DNA of 64,000 bases from Leucobacter tenebrionis (GCF_019884725.1 NZ_CP082322.1:1922001-1986000), one strand, 5' to 3'. Shown: positions 17,906 to 27,618, counted from the first letter of the stretch. The notes: generated by a model not told the origin, from the sequence alone. A program made the numbers and translations.

Positions 17906-18838
17906 CTACTTGCCCTCAGCCTCCGGAAGATCTCGAATGTTGACAGCCTCCGTCACGGGCACGTGGCCGACACCGGCTGTGGCATCCTCTTCGATCTCGT
18001 TGCGGATGGTGCGCACGGTGTCGGTGTTCGTTCCGACCTGGCGCAGCTCGTGCACCAGCTGCTCGAGCTCGGCGCCGCCCGCCATCAGCCCGGTGAGCTC
18101 CTCGAGCGTGATCTCCGACTTCTCGTGATAGCCGATGCTCTGGCCGCGCTTCAGCAGCAGGAAGCGGTCGCCCACGGGGTAGGCGTGGTGCGGGTTGTGC
18201 GTGATGAAGATCACACCCAGACCTCGGTCGCGCGCTTGAATGATGTAACGCAGCACCACGCCCGACTGCTTTACTCCGAGAGCGGCGGTCGGCTCGTCGA
18301 GGATCAGCACCTTCGCGCCGAAGTACACGGCGCGGGCGATGGCGACGCACTGGCGCTCGCCACCCGAGAGGGTGCCGATCGGCTGATCCACGTCGCGCAG
18401 ATCGATGCCCATATCGAGCAGTTCCTTCTTTGCGGTCTTCCGCATGAAGTCGACGTCGAGACGCTTGAACGGGCCGAACCCCTTCGTCACTTCGGAGCCG
18501 AGAAAGAAGTTGCGCCACACTGGCATCAACGGCGCGACGGCGAGATCCTGGTACACCGTCGCGATGCCCCGGTTGAGCGCCTCGCGGGGCGAGTTGAACT
18601 TCACCTCCTCGCCCTCGACGAGGTAGGCGCCCTCGGTGTTCTGGTGCAGGCCGGCGATGATCTTGATGAGCGTCGACTTGCCGGCGCCGTTGTCGCCGAG
18701 CACGCACATCACCTCGCCGGGACTCACCTCCAGACTCACGTCGCGCAGCGCGATGATGTTGCCGTAGCGCTTGCCCGCGTCACGGAGCTCGACGAGTGGC
18801 GCGCCGGCCTGCGGGGCCGCGATTGCCGTGGCGTTCAT
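17906..18838 (-). CDS. ABC sugar importer ATP-binding protein, single-domain (FrcA-like)
   Basis: 310 residues. Walker A GDNGAGKS at 48-55, signature LSGGERQ, Walker [13 protein letters not shown], switch His in ITHN. Unlike RbsA or XylG it has only one nucleotide-binding domain, as in fructose-type FrcA; the last ~60 residues are an acidic extension without known motif. The start follows an ATGA overlap with the permease gene. Energises uptake of a sugar or polyol with the permease and binding protein upstream. Confidence 0.9.
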   Translation of the reverse strand: MNATAIAAPQAGAPLVELRDAGKRYGNIIALRDVSLEVSPGEVMCVLGDNGAGKSTLIKIIAGLHQNTEGAYLVEGEEVKFNSPREALNRGIATVYQDLAVAPLMPVWRNFFLGSEVTKGFGPFKRLDVDFMRKTAKKELLDMGIDLRDVDQPIGTLSGGERQCVAIARAVYFGAKVLILDEPTAALGVKQSGVVLRYIIQARDRGLGVIFITHNPHHAYPVGDRFLLLKRGQSIGYHEKSEITLEELTGLMAGGAELEQLVHELRQVGTNTDTVRTIRNEIEEDATAGVGHVPVTEAVNIRDLPEAEGK

Positions 18839-19884
18839 TTCTTGCCTCCCTTGCCCGCGCGGCGCTGCAGCGTGAAGTTGAGCACGGTCGCTCCGAGGAG
18901 CATCGCGCCGAGGAAGAACTTCAGCCAGTCGGGGTTCCACTCCGCGTACACGACGCCCTTGAGCGCCATGCCGTAGATGAGGGCGCCGATCGCGCCGCCG
19001 ATCGCGCTGCCGTAGCCGCCCGTCATGAGGCAGCCGCCGACCACCGCGGCGATGATGTAGAGAAACTCGTTGCCCACACCCTCGCCCGACTGCACGGTCT
19101 TGAACGCGAACAGCTGGTGCATGCCCAGCAGCCAAGCACAGAAGCTGACACCCATGTACAGGCCGATCTTGGTCTTCACCACCGGCACACCAACGGCACG
19201 GGCTGCGTCGGGCGCGCCTCCGCTTGCGAAGATCCAGTTGCCTGCGCGAGTACGCTTCAGGATCCACGTGGCGATGGCGACCAGCAGGATCCAGTAGAAC
19301 ACCGTGATCTTAACCTTCACCCCAAACACCGGAATATCCGCGGCGAAGACCGCCGCCGCCGTTTCGAAGCCGGAGGCCGGCCCGATAGACGGAGTTGCGA
19401 CGCCACCGGTGATCAACCGGGTCAGACCCAGATTGAGACCGGCCAGCATGAAGAAGGTCGCCAATGTGACGATGAAGCTGGCCAGTTTCGACTTGGTGAG
19501 CAGCCATCCGTTGAGGAAGCCGATCCCAAGCGAGATCGCCAACGAGACGAGCACGCCGAGCCAGACGTTTGCTGCGAACCAGTAGATCGTCAGCGCTCCC
19601 GCAAGACCCGCCGTTGTCACACCGACACCGGCGGAAAGATCGACCTCCCCGCCGATCATCAACAGGGAGACACCAACCGCCATGATTCCCACAGTGGATG
19701 CGCCGTAGAGTGTCGTTGCGATCGAGTCAGGCTGAGTGAACTGCGGAGCCACGATCGCGAACATGATCACAAGCACGAGGGCGGCGGCGGTGGCCCCCGC
19801 CTCCGGCTTCGTGAAAAATCTCACGAACAGGGAGGCGGAGGCGACGCGCTCATCGCTCGGCTTGGTAGTCGCCTGAGCATTCAT
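18835..19884 (-). CDS. ABC sugar importer permease (RbsC/FrcC family)
   Basis: 349 residues with about nine hydrophobic helices. Conserved [22 protein letters not shown] and the [18 protein letters not shown] segment identify the ribose/xylose/inositol permease family. Forms the membrane channel. 33 bases follow the binding-protein gene; overlaps the ATPase gene. Confidence 0.9.
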   Translation of the reverse strand: MNAQATTKPSDERVASASLFVRFFTKPEAGATAAALVLVIMFAIVAPQFTQPDSIATTLYGASTVGIMAVGVSLLMIGGEVDLSAGVGVTTAGLAGALTIYWFAANVWLGVLVSLAISLGIGFLNGWLLTKSKLASFIVTLATFFMLAGLNLGLTRLITGGVATPSIGPASGFETAAAVFAADIPVFGVKVKITVFYWILLVAIATWILKRTRAGNWIFASGGAPDAARAVGVPVVKTKIGLYMGVSFCAWLLGMHQLFAFKTVQSGEGVGNEFLYIIAAVVGGCLMTGGYGSAIGGAIGALIYGMALKGVVYAEWNPDWLKFFLGAMLLGATVLNFTLQRRAGKGGKK

Positions 19885-19917
19885 AGACTAGGTCCTTGCA
19901 CTTCGGAGTACCAGCAA

Positions 19918-20928
19918 CTAGCGGGTGCCGTTGTTCACGAACTCGCTCAGCGTGTCCGCCTGGTCCGGAGTGATGATCGCCGGCCCAGTGAGCACGGGCT
20001 GACCACCTCCGAGCACATTCGCGTTGGTCTTGTGCAGCCAGACGCCGTCTACGGCGGAGTAGCCCTGCAGGTACGGCTGCTGGTCGACGGCGAACTGCAG
20101 GTCACCATTAGCAAGGCCTTCGGCCACGTCGGGATTCATATCGAATGTGGCGAGCTTAGCGCTGCTACCGGACTCAGCGATGGAATCACGTGCAATGGGG
20201 GCCTGGGGGGCACCGAGCGTCAGAACGTAATCAACAGTGCTGTCGGTTTGCAGCTTCGCCGTGATCGTAGACGCAATGTTGGTGGGGTCCGCAGCTGTGA
20301 CATAGATGATCTCCAACTCCCCGTTGAGGGTATCCTTCACGCCCCCGCACCGGTCCTCGAGACCAACATGGCCCTGCTCCTGAATGACGCAGAGCACCTT
20401 CTTCGCCCCGAGTTCGTTGAACTTCTCACCGGCCGCCTGACCCGCGACCCTCTCGTCCTGGCCGAAGTGAGCCAGAACACCCAGCTCCTTGTAGGAGCCT
20501 TCACCGGCATTGATGCTGAACACCGGGATGCCAGCATCCGTCGCCTTCTTCACGGCTCCCGACATGGCCTCGGGCTTCGCGAGGGTGACGACGATACCGT
20601 CGACCTTCTGGTCCACTGCCTGCTCGACGAGCTGCGCCTGGCGAGCGCCATCGGGATCGGAGCTGTACAGCACCTCGATGCCGTCTTTATCCGCAGCCGC
20701 ATCGGCACCCTTGCGCAGGATGTCCCAGAAGGTATCACCGGGAGTGGAATGGGTGATCAGAGCGACCTTCATCGTCTTCTCGGGTCCAGCCCCACCACCA
20801 TCACCGTCGCTCTTGTTCTCACCCTGCACACCCGCCGGCCCGCTGCAGGCCGTCAGCAGCAGAGCGGCCGTTGCGACAATTCCCGCGAGCCCGAATTTGG
20901 CCCACCGGCCCCTACGTGATTTCAACAT
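19918..20928 (-). CDS. Periplasmic-type sugar/polyol-binding lipoprotein (Peripla_BP_4)
   Basis: 336 residues. Signal peptide with lipobox LLLTACSGP; then the ribose-binding-protein fold (KVALITHSTPGDTFWDILRKGADAAA). Captures the substrate outside the cell for the ABC importer. The ATG is preceded by TGGAGTGA. This operon diverges from the TIM-barrel gene at 21194; the shared region holds operator 2, a GCCCGGTGTCACCGGGC palindrome and an AT-richer stretch. Ligand not determinable; an inositol is a reasonable guess. Confidence 0.88.
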   Translation of the reverse strand: MLKSRRGRWAKFGLAGIVATAALLLTACSGPAGVQGENKSDGDGGGAGPEKTMKVALITHSTPGDTFWDILRKGADAAADKDGIEVLYSSDPDGARQAQLVEQAVDQKVDGIVVTLAKPEAMSGAVKKATDAGIPVFSINAGEGSYKELGVLAHFGQDERVAGQAAGEKFNELGAKKVLCVIQEQGHVGLEDRCGGVKDTLNGELEIIYVTAADPTNIASTITAKLQTDSTVDYVLTLGAPQAPIARDSIAESGSSAKLATFDMNPDVAEGLANGDLQFAVDQQPYLQGYSAVDGVWLHKTNANVLGGGQPVLTGPAIITPDQADTLSEFVNNGTR

Positions 20929-21071
20929 AGTCTCACTCCATCGTGTTTTTGAACTTATGTCTTTACAAAAGCTTGCGCTTCGCGCTTACCGTAATGCAAC
21001 TTCTTTGTTCGGCAACACTCGAAATACCTGCCCGCATTTGCCCGACCGCGCGAGCGCTAACTGCCCGCGAA

Positions 21072-21088
21072 GCCCGGTGTCACCGGGC
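21072..21088. promoter_or_regulatory. Perfect palindrome GCCCGGTGTCACCGGGC
   Basis: Eight-base arms around a single T, upstream of the -35 of the 21194 promoter. Unlike the other operators in the cluster. Either a binding site for a second regulator or a short hairpin. Confidence 0.35.
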
Positions 21089-21090
21089 CC

Positions 21091-21134
21091 TTGACTCGAG
21101 GATGAAACACCCTGGTAATCTTGGACCGGTCCAA
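21091..21134 (+). promoter_or_regulatory. Promoter with GGACCGGTCC operator 2
   Basis: -35 TTGACT (21091-21096), 19-bp spacer, -10 TAATCT (21116-21121), then the perfect palindrome TTGGACCGGTCCAA (21121-21134). It drives the TIM-barrel gene at 21194 and may also affect the divergent ABC operon. Confidence 0.75.
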
Positions 21135-21193
21135 ATCATTACACGAACGCACTGCACTGTCAAGGCGAAGTCGTGCTCACGCAAAGGAGCGAC

Positions 21194-22069
21194 GTGACCA
21201 GCGAAACCCGACTGCTCGCCACCTGCTGGACGACCGCCGGTTCGGCGAGCCCGGCAGGCCCCATCTACCGAAGCCCCTTCACCCTCGAGGAACGCATTGC
21301 GGCGACAGCCGCCGGCGGCTGGACGGGCTTCGGCCTCGTGCACGCCGACCTCATGGAATTCCAGCGTGCGCGCCCCCTCGAAGACATCCGACGTCTCCTC
21401 GACGATCACGGCATCGAACAGCTCGAACTCGAACTCATCGAGGACTGGTGGGCGGACGACGATCGCCGTTCAGCCTCGGACGCCGTGCGCCACGACATCT
21501 TCGCAGCAGCCGAAGTCCTCGGCGCGGCCACAGTCAAGGTCGGTCCCGACACCGCTGCGCCCGCAGACCCCGAGCGCTTCGCGGAGAGCTTCGATGCTCT
21601 CGCGACGGAAGCAGCAGAGCACGGCACTCGCGTAGCACTCGAGTTCCTGCCCTTCGCCCACACCATGCACGATCTGGAGGCCGGCATCGAACTCGTCACC
21701 GGCGTCGACAATCCTGCAGGCGGTCTCTGCCTCGACATCTGGCACGTCGCCAGGCCCGGTACGGACTATTCGGTGATCGCGGAGTCTCTACCCGGGAGGT
21801 ATCTCTTCGCGGTCGAGCTCAACGATGCCTCGACGCGGCCTGTCGGCAGCCTGTTCGAAGACACCGTGCACCGCAGGCTGCTTCCCGGTCAAGGCTCGTT
21901 CGATGTTCCCGGATTCATCAACGCGGTTCGGCGCACTGGTTACAGGGGGATGTGGGGGGTCGAGATGCTCTCCGATCGGCACCGGACCCTCGAACTCCCT
22001 CGCGCGCTCGAAGAAGCTCGCAGCGCCGCTCTCGCCTGCTTCACCGAGGCCGATCGGCGCCTCGTCTAG
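21194..22069 (+). CDS. TIM-barrel sugar isomerase/epimerase-like protein, CWTTAG/DWW subgroup
   Basis: 291 residues from the GTG at 21194, which AAAGGAG precedes closely; a GTG at 21173 is in frame but less well placed. AP-endonuclease-2/xylose-isomerase-like fold with metal-ligand segments LELELIEDW, VALEFLPFAH, CLDIWHV and the final WGVEMLS. It shares ATCWT-AG near the start, the EDWW/NDWW segment and CxDxWHV with the protein at 27619, so the two form a paralogous pair distinct from iolE. Likely isomerises or epimerises a keto-sugar or inosose; reaction unknown. Confidence 0.75.
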   Translation: MTSETRLLATCWTTAGSASPAGPIYRSPFTLEERIAATAAGGWTGFGLVHADLMEFQRARPLEDIRRLLDDHGIEQLELELIEDWWADDDRRSASDAVRHDIFAAAEVLGAATVKVGPDTAAPADPERFAESFDALATEAAEHGTRVALEFLPFAHTMHDLEAGIELVTGVDNPAGGLCLDIWHVARPGTDYSVIAESLPGRYLFAVELNDASTRPVGSLFEDTVHRRLLPGQGSFDVPGFINAVRRTGYRGMWGVEMLSDRHRTLELPRALEEARSAALACFTEADRRLV

Positions 22070-22123
22070 GAGTTCGCGTCGGTGAGCCTCGCGGGACACC
22101 CGCGGGCGCGCCCTCGCGACCCA

Positions 22124-22170
22124 CGATTCCCGGGGACCCCCGTCATTCCGTCGAAGGCCCGCGGGAATCG
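22124..22170. repeat. REP-like palindromic element between convergent genes
   Basis: CGATTCCCG (22124-22132) pairs perfectly with CGGGAATCG (22162-22170) around a segment containing CGTCATTCC. Similar in layout to the elements at 5831, 25917 and 44912. It may also act as terminator for the convergent genes at 21194 and 22177. Confidence 0.45.
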
Positions 22171-22176
22171 CGGTGA

Positions 22177-23115
22177 TTACGCGACCGCGGCCGTGTGCGC
22201 CGGGGATCCGCCCGCCAGAACGGCGGTGACGGCTTCGGCCGCCATGCGGAACGTGGCCGCCATGGCTCCCTCGGAGAGCCCCGTCGTGTGGGGGCTCAGC
22301 AGCACCCGAGGGTCTCCGGCGAGAGGATGCTCCCGCACGGGCTCGGTCTCGAAGACATCGAGGCCGACTCCCCCGAGCACCCCCGCATCGAGGGCTGCCT
22401 GCAGCGTGGCCGTGTCCACCAGGTCCGCCCTCGCGCAGTTCACCAGCACGAGGCCGGGCTTCGCGGTGCGCAGCAGTTCGAGGGGCAGCAGCTCGCCCCC
22501 GCCGCCGGGCAGGTGCAGCGAGATCGCGTCCGCTTGACGCACCGCCTCGTCGAGGCTCGTATTCTCGTACTCCTCGGCCTGCACGAAGGGATCGTGCACC
22601 ACGATCCGCATTCCGAAGGCCGCTCCGAACCCGGCGATGATCCGACCGATGCGGCCGAAGCCGAGCACGGCGAGCGTCTTGCCGTAGAGATCGCCCGGCA
22701 CGGGGATCGACCCGCTGCCCCACTGCCCGGACGCGACGAAGGCGTTCGACTCGCCCACACGCTTCACGAGCGAGGCGATCATGGCGAACGCACCCTCGGC
22801 CACAGCCCGGCTATTACTGCCGGGGGTCACCGCGACCGCGACTCCGCGCTCAGCGCAGGCCGCGACATCGACGCGCTCGACCCCGACCCCGGTGCGCGCC
22901 ACCACGCGCAGCCTCGGCATGCGCGCGAGCAGATCGCGGTCGACGTCGTACGCCGCCCGAACGATGGCGCCCTCCGCCACCGCGAGATCACCGGCAGAAG
23001 GCTCGGCGACGAAAAGCACGTTCTCCGGCAGGTGGGGCAGCACGAGCTCGGAACCGACCGGCCCCAACCCCACGACGACGGCCTCGGCTGCGACCGGGTA
23101 ATCCGCCCGGCTCAT
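22177..23115 (-). CDS. D-isomer-specific 2-hydroxyacid dehydrogenase
   Basis: 312 residues. NAD-binding GFGRIGRI, and the catalytic Arg-Glu-His set in NCARADLVD, FETEPV and LSPHTTG. Interconverts a 2-oxoacid and D-2-hydroxyacid; resembles phosphoglycerate dehydrogenase-like members. Its ATG overlaps the stop of the HpaI-type aldolase gene (ATGA), so it may process the oxoacid released by that aldolase. Last gene of the iolD operon. Confidence 0.87.
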   Translation of the reverse strand: MSRADYPVAAEAVVVGLGPVGSELVLPHLPENVLFVAEPSAGDLAVAEGAIVRAAYDVDRDLLARMPRLRVVARTGVGVERVDVAACAERGVAVAVTPGSNSRAVAEGAFAMIASLVKRVGESNAFVASGQWGSGSIPVPGDLYGKTLAVLGFGRIGRIIAGFGAAFGMRIVVHDPFVQAEEYENTSLDEAVRQADAISLHLPGGGGELLPLELLRTAKPGLVLVNCARADLVDTATLQAALDAGVLGGVGLDVFETEPVREHPLAGDPRVLLSPHTTGLSEGAMAATFRMAAEAVTAVLAGGSPAHTAAVA

Positions 23116-23903
23116 CGCGCGGTTCCCAGCCCGTCGGGGATCGATGCACGCACCGTGGCCGCGAGCAGCGTCGCGTCGGATCCGAGGGCGAGGAAGCCGA
23201 AGCCGCGCTCGCGATAGCGCTCGATGGCTGCTCGGTCATTCGCGAGGATTCCCGCGACCTTGCCGTGCCTACGGCAAGCGTCGACGACCCCGTCGAGCAC
23301 CTCCTGGAACCCGGGATCGTCGAACTGACGCGGCACCCCGAGCGCATAGCTCAGATCCTGCGGCCCGACGAACAGCACATCTGCCCCGGGCGTCGCCGCG
23401 ATCGCCTCGAGATCGTCGACCGCACCTCGCGTCTCGATCTGCACGATGCCGATGGCCTGCTCGTTCGAGCGGTCGAGAGCCGCGGTGTCGAGCGCCCAGC
23501 GAGCGGCCCGATTGTAGCTTGCGACGCCCCGGTCCCCCTCCGGCGGGTACAGCTGATGCTTGCGCGCCTCGGCGGCCTCGGCCGCGCTCGAGATGCGCGG
23601 GAACATCACTCCGGCCGCGCCGGCGTCGAGCACGCGGCCGATCCGGATCCGCTCCGGCTGCTCCACGCGCACGACGGTGGCGGTGCCGTACGCACCGGCG
23701 GCCGCGACGATCGCCCCGACCTGATCCTCGTCGCCGCCGCCGTGCTCGAGATCGACGAGCACCCAGTCGAGGCCGGAGGCAGCACACACCTCAGCGGCGC
23801 TCACGGACCCGAGACCGAGGAAAGTGCCGATCGTCGTCTCTCCCGCGAGGAACCGCTCGCGCAGTGAACGACCCGGTGCCAGGGGGTTCGGCTCGACGCT
23901 CAT
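23112..23903 (-). CDS. HpcH/HpaI-family class II aldolase
   Basis: 263 residues from the ATG overlapping the iolD stop (ATGA). Family motifs: VDLEHGGGD, the Arg in VVRVEQPE, GVMFPRI, metal Glu in IVQIETRGAVDDL, and VGPQDLSYALG. These enzymes split 2-oxo-3-deoxy acids into pyruvate and an aldehyde. In an inositol cluster it may work on a 2-oxo-3-deoxy sugar acid from a side branch. The downstream dehydrogenase supports handling of a 2-oxoacid. Confidence 0.87.
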   Translation of the reverse strand: MSVEPNPLAPGRSLRERFLAGETTIGTFLGLGSVSAAEVCAASGLDWVLVDLEHGGGDEDQVGAIVAAAGAYGTATVVRVEQPERIRIGRVLDAGAAGVMFPRISSAAEAAEARKHQLYPPEGDRGVASYNRAARWALDTAALDRSNEQAIGIVQIETRGAVDDLEAIAATPGADVLFVGPQDLSYALGVPRQFDDPGFQEVLDGVVDACRRHGKVAGILANDRAAIERYRERGFGFLALGSDATLLAATVRASIPDGLGTAR

Positions 23904-25876
23904 CCGTGCCACCGCTGCATGGCAAGGCCCTCGCCGTACTCCGCGAGCTTCTCGGAGGTGTCGACGTGCTCCCAGACCTCTGCCGGCGAGACGTCCCACC
24001 AGGCCTCGGCACCCGGCAGGTCGGCGTGCGGAATCGTGGGCACGACGAGCACGACCGGACCCCGGGCGCCGCGAGTCTCATCGAGTGCGGTGCGCACCTC
24101 GGCAGCCGTGGTCGGCCGCCTCACCTCTGCGCCGAGACCCGCGGCGATCTGGGCGAGATCGATCTTCAGGTAGTCGCCCTCGAGCCGATCGGCGCGCGCC
24201 GCTGCCGCTTCCGCACGTTCGACGGCGCCCACCAGCGCACCCTCGCCCTCGCGGTAGCGGAACTCGTTGCCGAAGTGCTCGCCCGTACGCCACATCTGCA
24301 GACGACGGATCACCTGGTAACCGTGATTCTCGGAGATGACGACAGTGAAGGGGATGCCCTCTTGCGCCGCCGTGACGATCTCCGTCGGCATCATGATGAA
24401 GGTGCCGTCGCCGATGAAAGCCGTGATCCGGTGGGCAGGATCGGGATCCGCGACGCGCACACCCATCGCGGCGGGCAGCTCGTAGCCCATGCACGAGAAG
24501 CCGAACTCGAGGTGCGCGTGACGGCCGCCGGTCGCGTCCCACACCTTCTGCAGATCGCCGGGAGGCCCGCCCGCCGCTGCGACGATCGTGTCACCGGATC
24601 GCGCGTGCTCCTGCATGAGGCCGATGAGTTGGCCCTGGGTGAGCACCGCGTCCGTCTCGGGGAGCTCGGGATGCTCCTCCTTGGGGAACCGGGTGTCAGG
24701 ATCGAGCGCGGCGTCGCGCACGGGCACCCAGGCGGCACGAGCGGCCTCGACCTCATCGGCCCAGGCGGCGGGTACGCAGTAGCCGTCGAGCTCTGCGGCG
24801 AGCGCGGTGAGCGCGAGCTTCGCGTCCGCGACGATCGCGGTGGCGCCCTGCTTCACGGCGTCGTGTTCGACGACGTTGATCGAGGCGAAGCGCACATCGG
24901 GGTTCGCGAACAGAGACTGCGAGGCGGTCGCGAAATCAGTGAGGCGGGTGCCGATGTGCACCACGAGGTCTGCGCGCTCGGCGAGACGATTCGTATTCGG
25001 GGAGCCCTCGAGGCCGATGCCGAAGACGCTCCACGGGCCGTCCTCCGTGATAGCGCCCTTGCCGGCGAAGGTCTCGCTGACCGGCAGCAGCGTTTGCTTC
25101 CCGAGCGCGGTGAGCTCCGCCTGAGCATCTGAGTAGTGGATACCGCCGCCGGCGATGACGAGCGGGCGCTCCGCCCGTTTGATGAGTTCGGCGACGTGCT
25201 TGACCTCTTCCGTGTCGACTGCGCGGCGACGGATCGGCCAATCGCGCTCCTCGAAGAACTCGACCGGGAAATCGAAGGCGTGAGACTGCACGTCCTGGGG
25301 CAGCGCCACCACGACGGCGCCGGTTTCCTCTGCATTCGCGAGCACGCGGAACGCCTGCGGGAGCGCGGTGAGCAACTGCTCGGGACGGTTGATGCGGTCG
25401 AAGAACCGCGACACGGGCCGGAATGTATCATTCGCGGTGACATCCCCGGATCCGGGTAGATCGAGCTGCTGCAGTACGGGCCCCTGACGGCGAGTGGCGT
25501 AGGTGTCCCCGGGGAAGAGCAGCAGCGGGATGCGGTTCACCGTTGCGAGCGCCGCAGCGGTCACGAGGTTCGTCGCGCCCGGGCCGATCGATGCCGTGAC
25601 CGCGAGGGTCTGGCGGCGCTTCGTGGCCTTTGCGAAACCGGTCGCCATGTGGCCAAGCGCCTGCTCGTTGCGCCCCTGCACGAACGGTAGGCGATCGGCG
25701 TGCTCGGCGAGCGCTTGGCCGAGTCCGGCGACGTTGCCGTGCCCGAAGATTCCGAGCGCCGCCGGAACGAACCGGCGCCGCTCTCCGTCGGCGACCGAGT
25801 ACTGGGCTGCGACGTAGCGCACGATCGCCTGTGCGACCGTGAGGCGTACCGTCTGCCCCGATGTTCCCTGGACCAT
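23900..25876 (-). CDS. iolD: 3D-(3,5/4)-trihydroxycyclohexane-1,2-dione hydrolase
   Basis: 658 residues from the ATG at 25876 (AGAGGA just upstream; an ATG 54 bases earlier is less likely). Thiamine-diphosphate enzyme of the acetolactate-synthase fold: N-terminal PYR domain with GRNEQALGHMATGFAKA, central domain, C-terminal PP domain with the GDG...N motif (FIGDGTFIMMPTEI to SENHGY). IolD opens the inositol ring, giving 5-deoxy-glucuronate; size and motifs fit. In an operon with an aldolase and a 2-hydroxyacid dehydrogenase, and behind the aldehyde dehydrogenase that carries operator 3. Confidence 0.93.
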   Translation of the reverse strand: MVQGTSGQTVRLTVAQAIVRYVAAQYSVADGERRRFVPAALGIFGHGNVAGLGQALAEHADRLPFVQGRNEQALGHMATGFAKATKRRQTLAVTASIGPGATNLVTAAALATVNRIPLLLFPGDTYATRRQGPVLQQLDLPGSGDVTANDTFRPVSRFFDRINRPEQLLTALPQAFRVLANAEETGAVVVALPQDVQSHAFDFPVEFFEERDWPIRRRAVDTEEVKHVAELIKRAERPLVIAGGGIHYSDAQAELTALGKQTLLPVSETFAGKGAITEDGPWSVFGIGLEGSPNTNRLAERADLVVHIGTRLTDFATASQSLFANPDVRFASINVVEHDAVKQGATAIVADAKLALTALAAELDGYCVPAAWADEVEAARAAWVPVRDAALDPDTRFPKEEHPELPETDAVLTQGQLIGLMQEHARSGDTIVAAAGGPPGDLQKVWDATGGRHAHLEFGFSCMGYELPAAMGVRVADPDPAHRITAFIGDGTFIMMPTEIVTAAQEGIPFTVVISENHGYQVIRRLQMWRTGEHFGNEFRYREGEGALVGAVERAEAAAARADRLEGDYLKIDLAQIAAGLGAEVRRPTTAAEVRTALDETRGARGPVVLVVPTIPHADLPGAEAWWDVSPAEVWEHVDTSEKLAEYGEGLAMQRWHG

Positions 25877-25916
25877 TGTTCCTCTGCTCCCTTGCAATCT
25901 GTTCGGATTCTCTGTT

Positions 25917-25948
25917 GTCATCCCGCGCAATATCGAGTCGCGGGATCC
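25917..25948. repeat. REP-like palindromic element upstream of iolD
   Basis: GTCATCCCGCG starts at 25917; ATCCCGCG (25920-25927) pairs perfectly with CGCGGGAT (25939-25946). It lies in the 130-base gap between the aldehyde dehydrogenase and iolD and may attenuate or stabilise the joint transcript. Confidence 0.45.
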
Positions 25949-26006
25949 ATGTATCTGTGTCCCGCGGCCGCATTCGCTTCGCTCATGTCGCGCGGGCTGA
26001 CGGGGC

Positions 26007-27461
26007 TCACCCGTGCATCACGATGGTCTTCACCTCTGTCATCTCCTCGATGGCGGACCGTATGCCCTCTTTACCGTAACCGCTGGCCTTGAGACCGCCG
26101 TAGGGCATGAGATCCGCTCGCCACAGCGGCGTCCAACCGATGTGCACGCTTCCCGCGTCGATCTCGCGCATCGCACGAACGCTTTCTCCGAGAGTGCCGC
26201 CGAAGACGCCCGCAGCGAGACCGTAGGACGTGCCGTTCGCGGCGTCGAGCGCCGCCTCGAAGCTGACCACCGAGGTCACCGCGACAGCAGGGCCGAAGAG
26301 CTCCTCCTGGGCGAAAGCCTGATGGGTGTCCACTCCCGTCACGACCGCGGGCGAGACGAACGCGCCGTCGCGCTCTCCGCCGGTGAGCAGACGCGCCCCG
26401 TCCTCGACGGCACGGCCGATGCTCTGCTCCACGCGGATCGCTTCGCGCTCCGCGATGAGCGGCCCGAGCGTCGTGCCCTCGGCGAAAGGGTCTCCCATGC
26501 GGATCGCCGCGACCTTGGGCAGCAAGGCATCCATGAAGTCGGCCTCGACATCACGATGCACGATCACGCGCTGCACTGAGATGCAGACCTGTCCGGCATT
26601 CACGTATCCTCCTGCGGCGACCGCGGAGGAGGCCTTCTCGATGTCCGCGCCCGGCAGGATAAGCGTCGGAGACGAGGCGCCGAGTTCGAGCGAGAGCTTC
26701 TTCACCCCCGCGATCGACGCGATCCGCTCGCCCACTCCGGTCGACCCCGTGAAGGAGATCTTGCGCACTCGGGGATCCGTGACAAGAGCATCGCCGAGCA
26801 CACCGCCGGATCCCGTTACGACCGAGACGACCCCCTCGGGCACGCCCGCATCGACGAAGATCTTCGCAAGAGCGAGCGCGGTGAGCGGCGTTGCTCCGGC
26901 GGGCTTGAGAATTACCGCGTTGCCGGCCGCCAGGGCCGGGCCAGCCTTGTGGAGAACCAGCAACGCGGGGTAGTTGAACGGGGTGATGGCGACGACGACC
27001 CCGACAGGCTGGCGGAGCGTGAAGCCCACCTTCTCCTGCCCCGTACCCGGGTTCGCGTCGAGAGGCAGACTGACGCCGTAGAGCTGGCTGCCTTCGTGAG
27101 CAGAGAGGCGGATGATGGCGCCGGAGCGCTTCGCCTCCCCGAGAGCTTCGCCGAGCGGCTTGCCGTTCTCAGCCGAGATGACCGCGGCGATCTCGTCGGC
27201 GCGCTGGTCGGCGATATCAGCTGCGCGGTTGAGGACAGCGGCGCGCTCGTGGGCGGGGGTGCGACGCCACACCGCGGCACCTCGCTCAGCCGCATCGACG
27301 GCCGCGGTCACGTCGTCGGCGGTAGCAACCGCGACCTCCCCGACCGCACGGCCGTCGTATGGCGAGCGGACCTCGGCGCGCGCGCCGTCGGACGCCTCTC
27401 GCCACTCGCCGCCGATCAAGAGGCCGTAACGGCCATTCCCGGGTGTGCTCTCCGCGTTCAT
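26007..27461 (-). CDS. Aldehyde dehydrogenase (NAD(P)-dependent)
   Basis: 484 residues from the ATG at 27461, preceded by AAGGGG; the longer open frame upstream is non-coding. ALDH superfamily: ITPFNYPALLVLHK, GSTGVGERI, catalytic Glu in LELGASSP and Cys in NAGQVCISVQR. It is not the CoA-acylating MmsA type (that is at 45928) but closer to lactaldehyde/glyceraldehyde-type dehydrogenases. The promoter has operator 3. It probably oxidises an aldehyde released in a side branch, perhaps by the HpaI-type aldolase. Confidence 0.88.
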   Translation of the reverse strand: MNAESTPGNGRYGLLIGGEWREASDGARAEVRSPYDGRAVGEVAVATADDVTAAVDAAERGAAVWRRTPAHERAAVLNRAADIADQRADEIAAVISAENGKPLGEALGEAKRSGAIIRLSAHEGSQLYGVSLPLDANPGTGQEKVGFTLRQPVGVVVAITPFNYPALLVLHKAGPALAAGNAVILKPAGATPLTALALAKIFVDAGVPEGVVSVVTGSGGVLGDALVTDPRVRKISFTGSTGVGERIASIAGVKKLSLELGASSPTLILPGADIEKASSAVAAGGYVNAGQVCISVQRVIVHRDVEADFMDALLPKVAAIRMGDPFAEGTTLGPLIAEREAIRVEQSIGRAVEDGARLLTGGERDGAFVSPAVVTGVDTHQAFAQEELFGPAVAVTSVVSFEAALDAANGTSYGLAAGVFGGTLGESVRAMREIDAGSVHIGWTPLWRADLMPYGGLKASGYGKEGIRSAIEEMTEVKTIVMHG

Positions 27462-27491
27462 CTTGCCCCTTACCCTGAGTCTCCATTGATC

Positions 27492-27511
27492 TTGGACCGG
27501 TCCAAATTTTA
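27492..27511 (-). promoter_or_regulatory. Promoter with GGACCGGTCC operator 3
   Basis: On the minus strand: TTGACG, 18-bp spacer, -10 TAAAAT (27511-27506), then the perfect palindrome TTGGACCGGTCCAA (27505-27492). It is 31 bases before the aldehyde dehydrogenase start and probably controls that gene and the iolD operon. Confidence 0.8.
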
Positions 27512-27618
27512 GACGCATCCGCTGCTGCGCGTCAATGCCGACGCGCAGCAGACGACCGGTCCGGGTCGGCGGGCGAAACGCAGCTCGGCCTTCCAGCCAC
27601 GATCCGCCCGCCCCGAAT

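Noticed and set aside
23144..25132. 662-residue + strand open frame opposite iolD
   Set aside because: Antisense shadow; composition rich in Arg, His and Gly, no family motifs.
27551..27566. GACCGGTCCGGG beyond operator 3 as a further operator copy
   Set aside because: One half lacks the TTG arm, it is not a full palindrome and has no adjacent -10.
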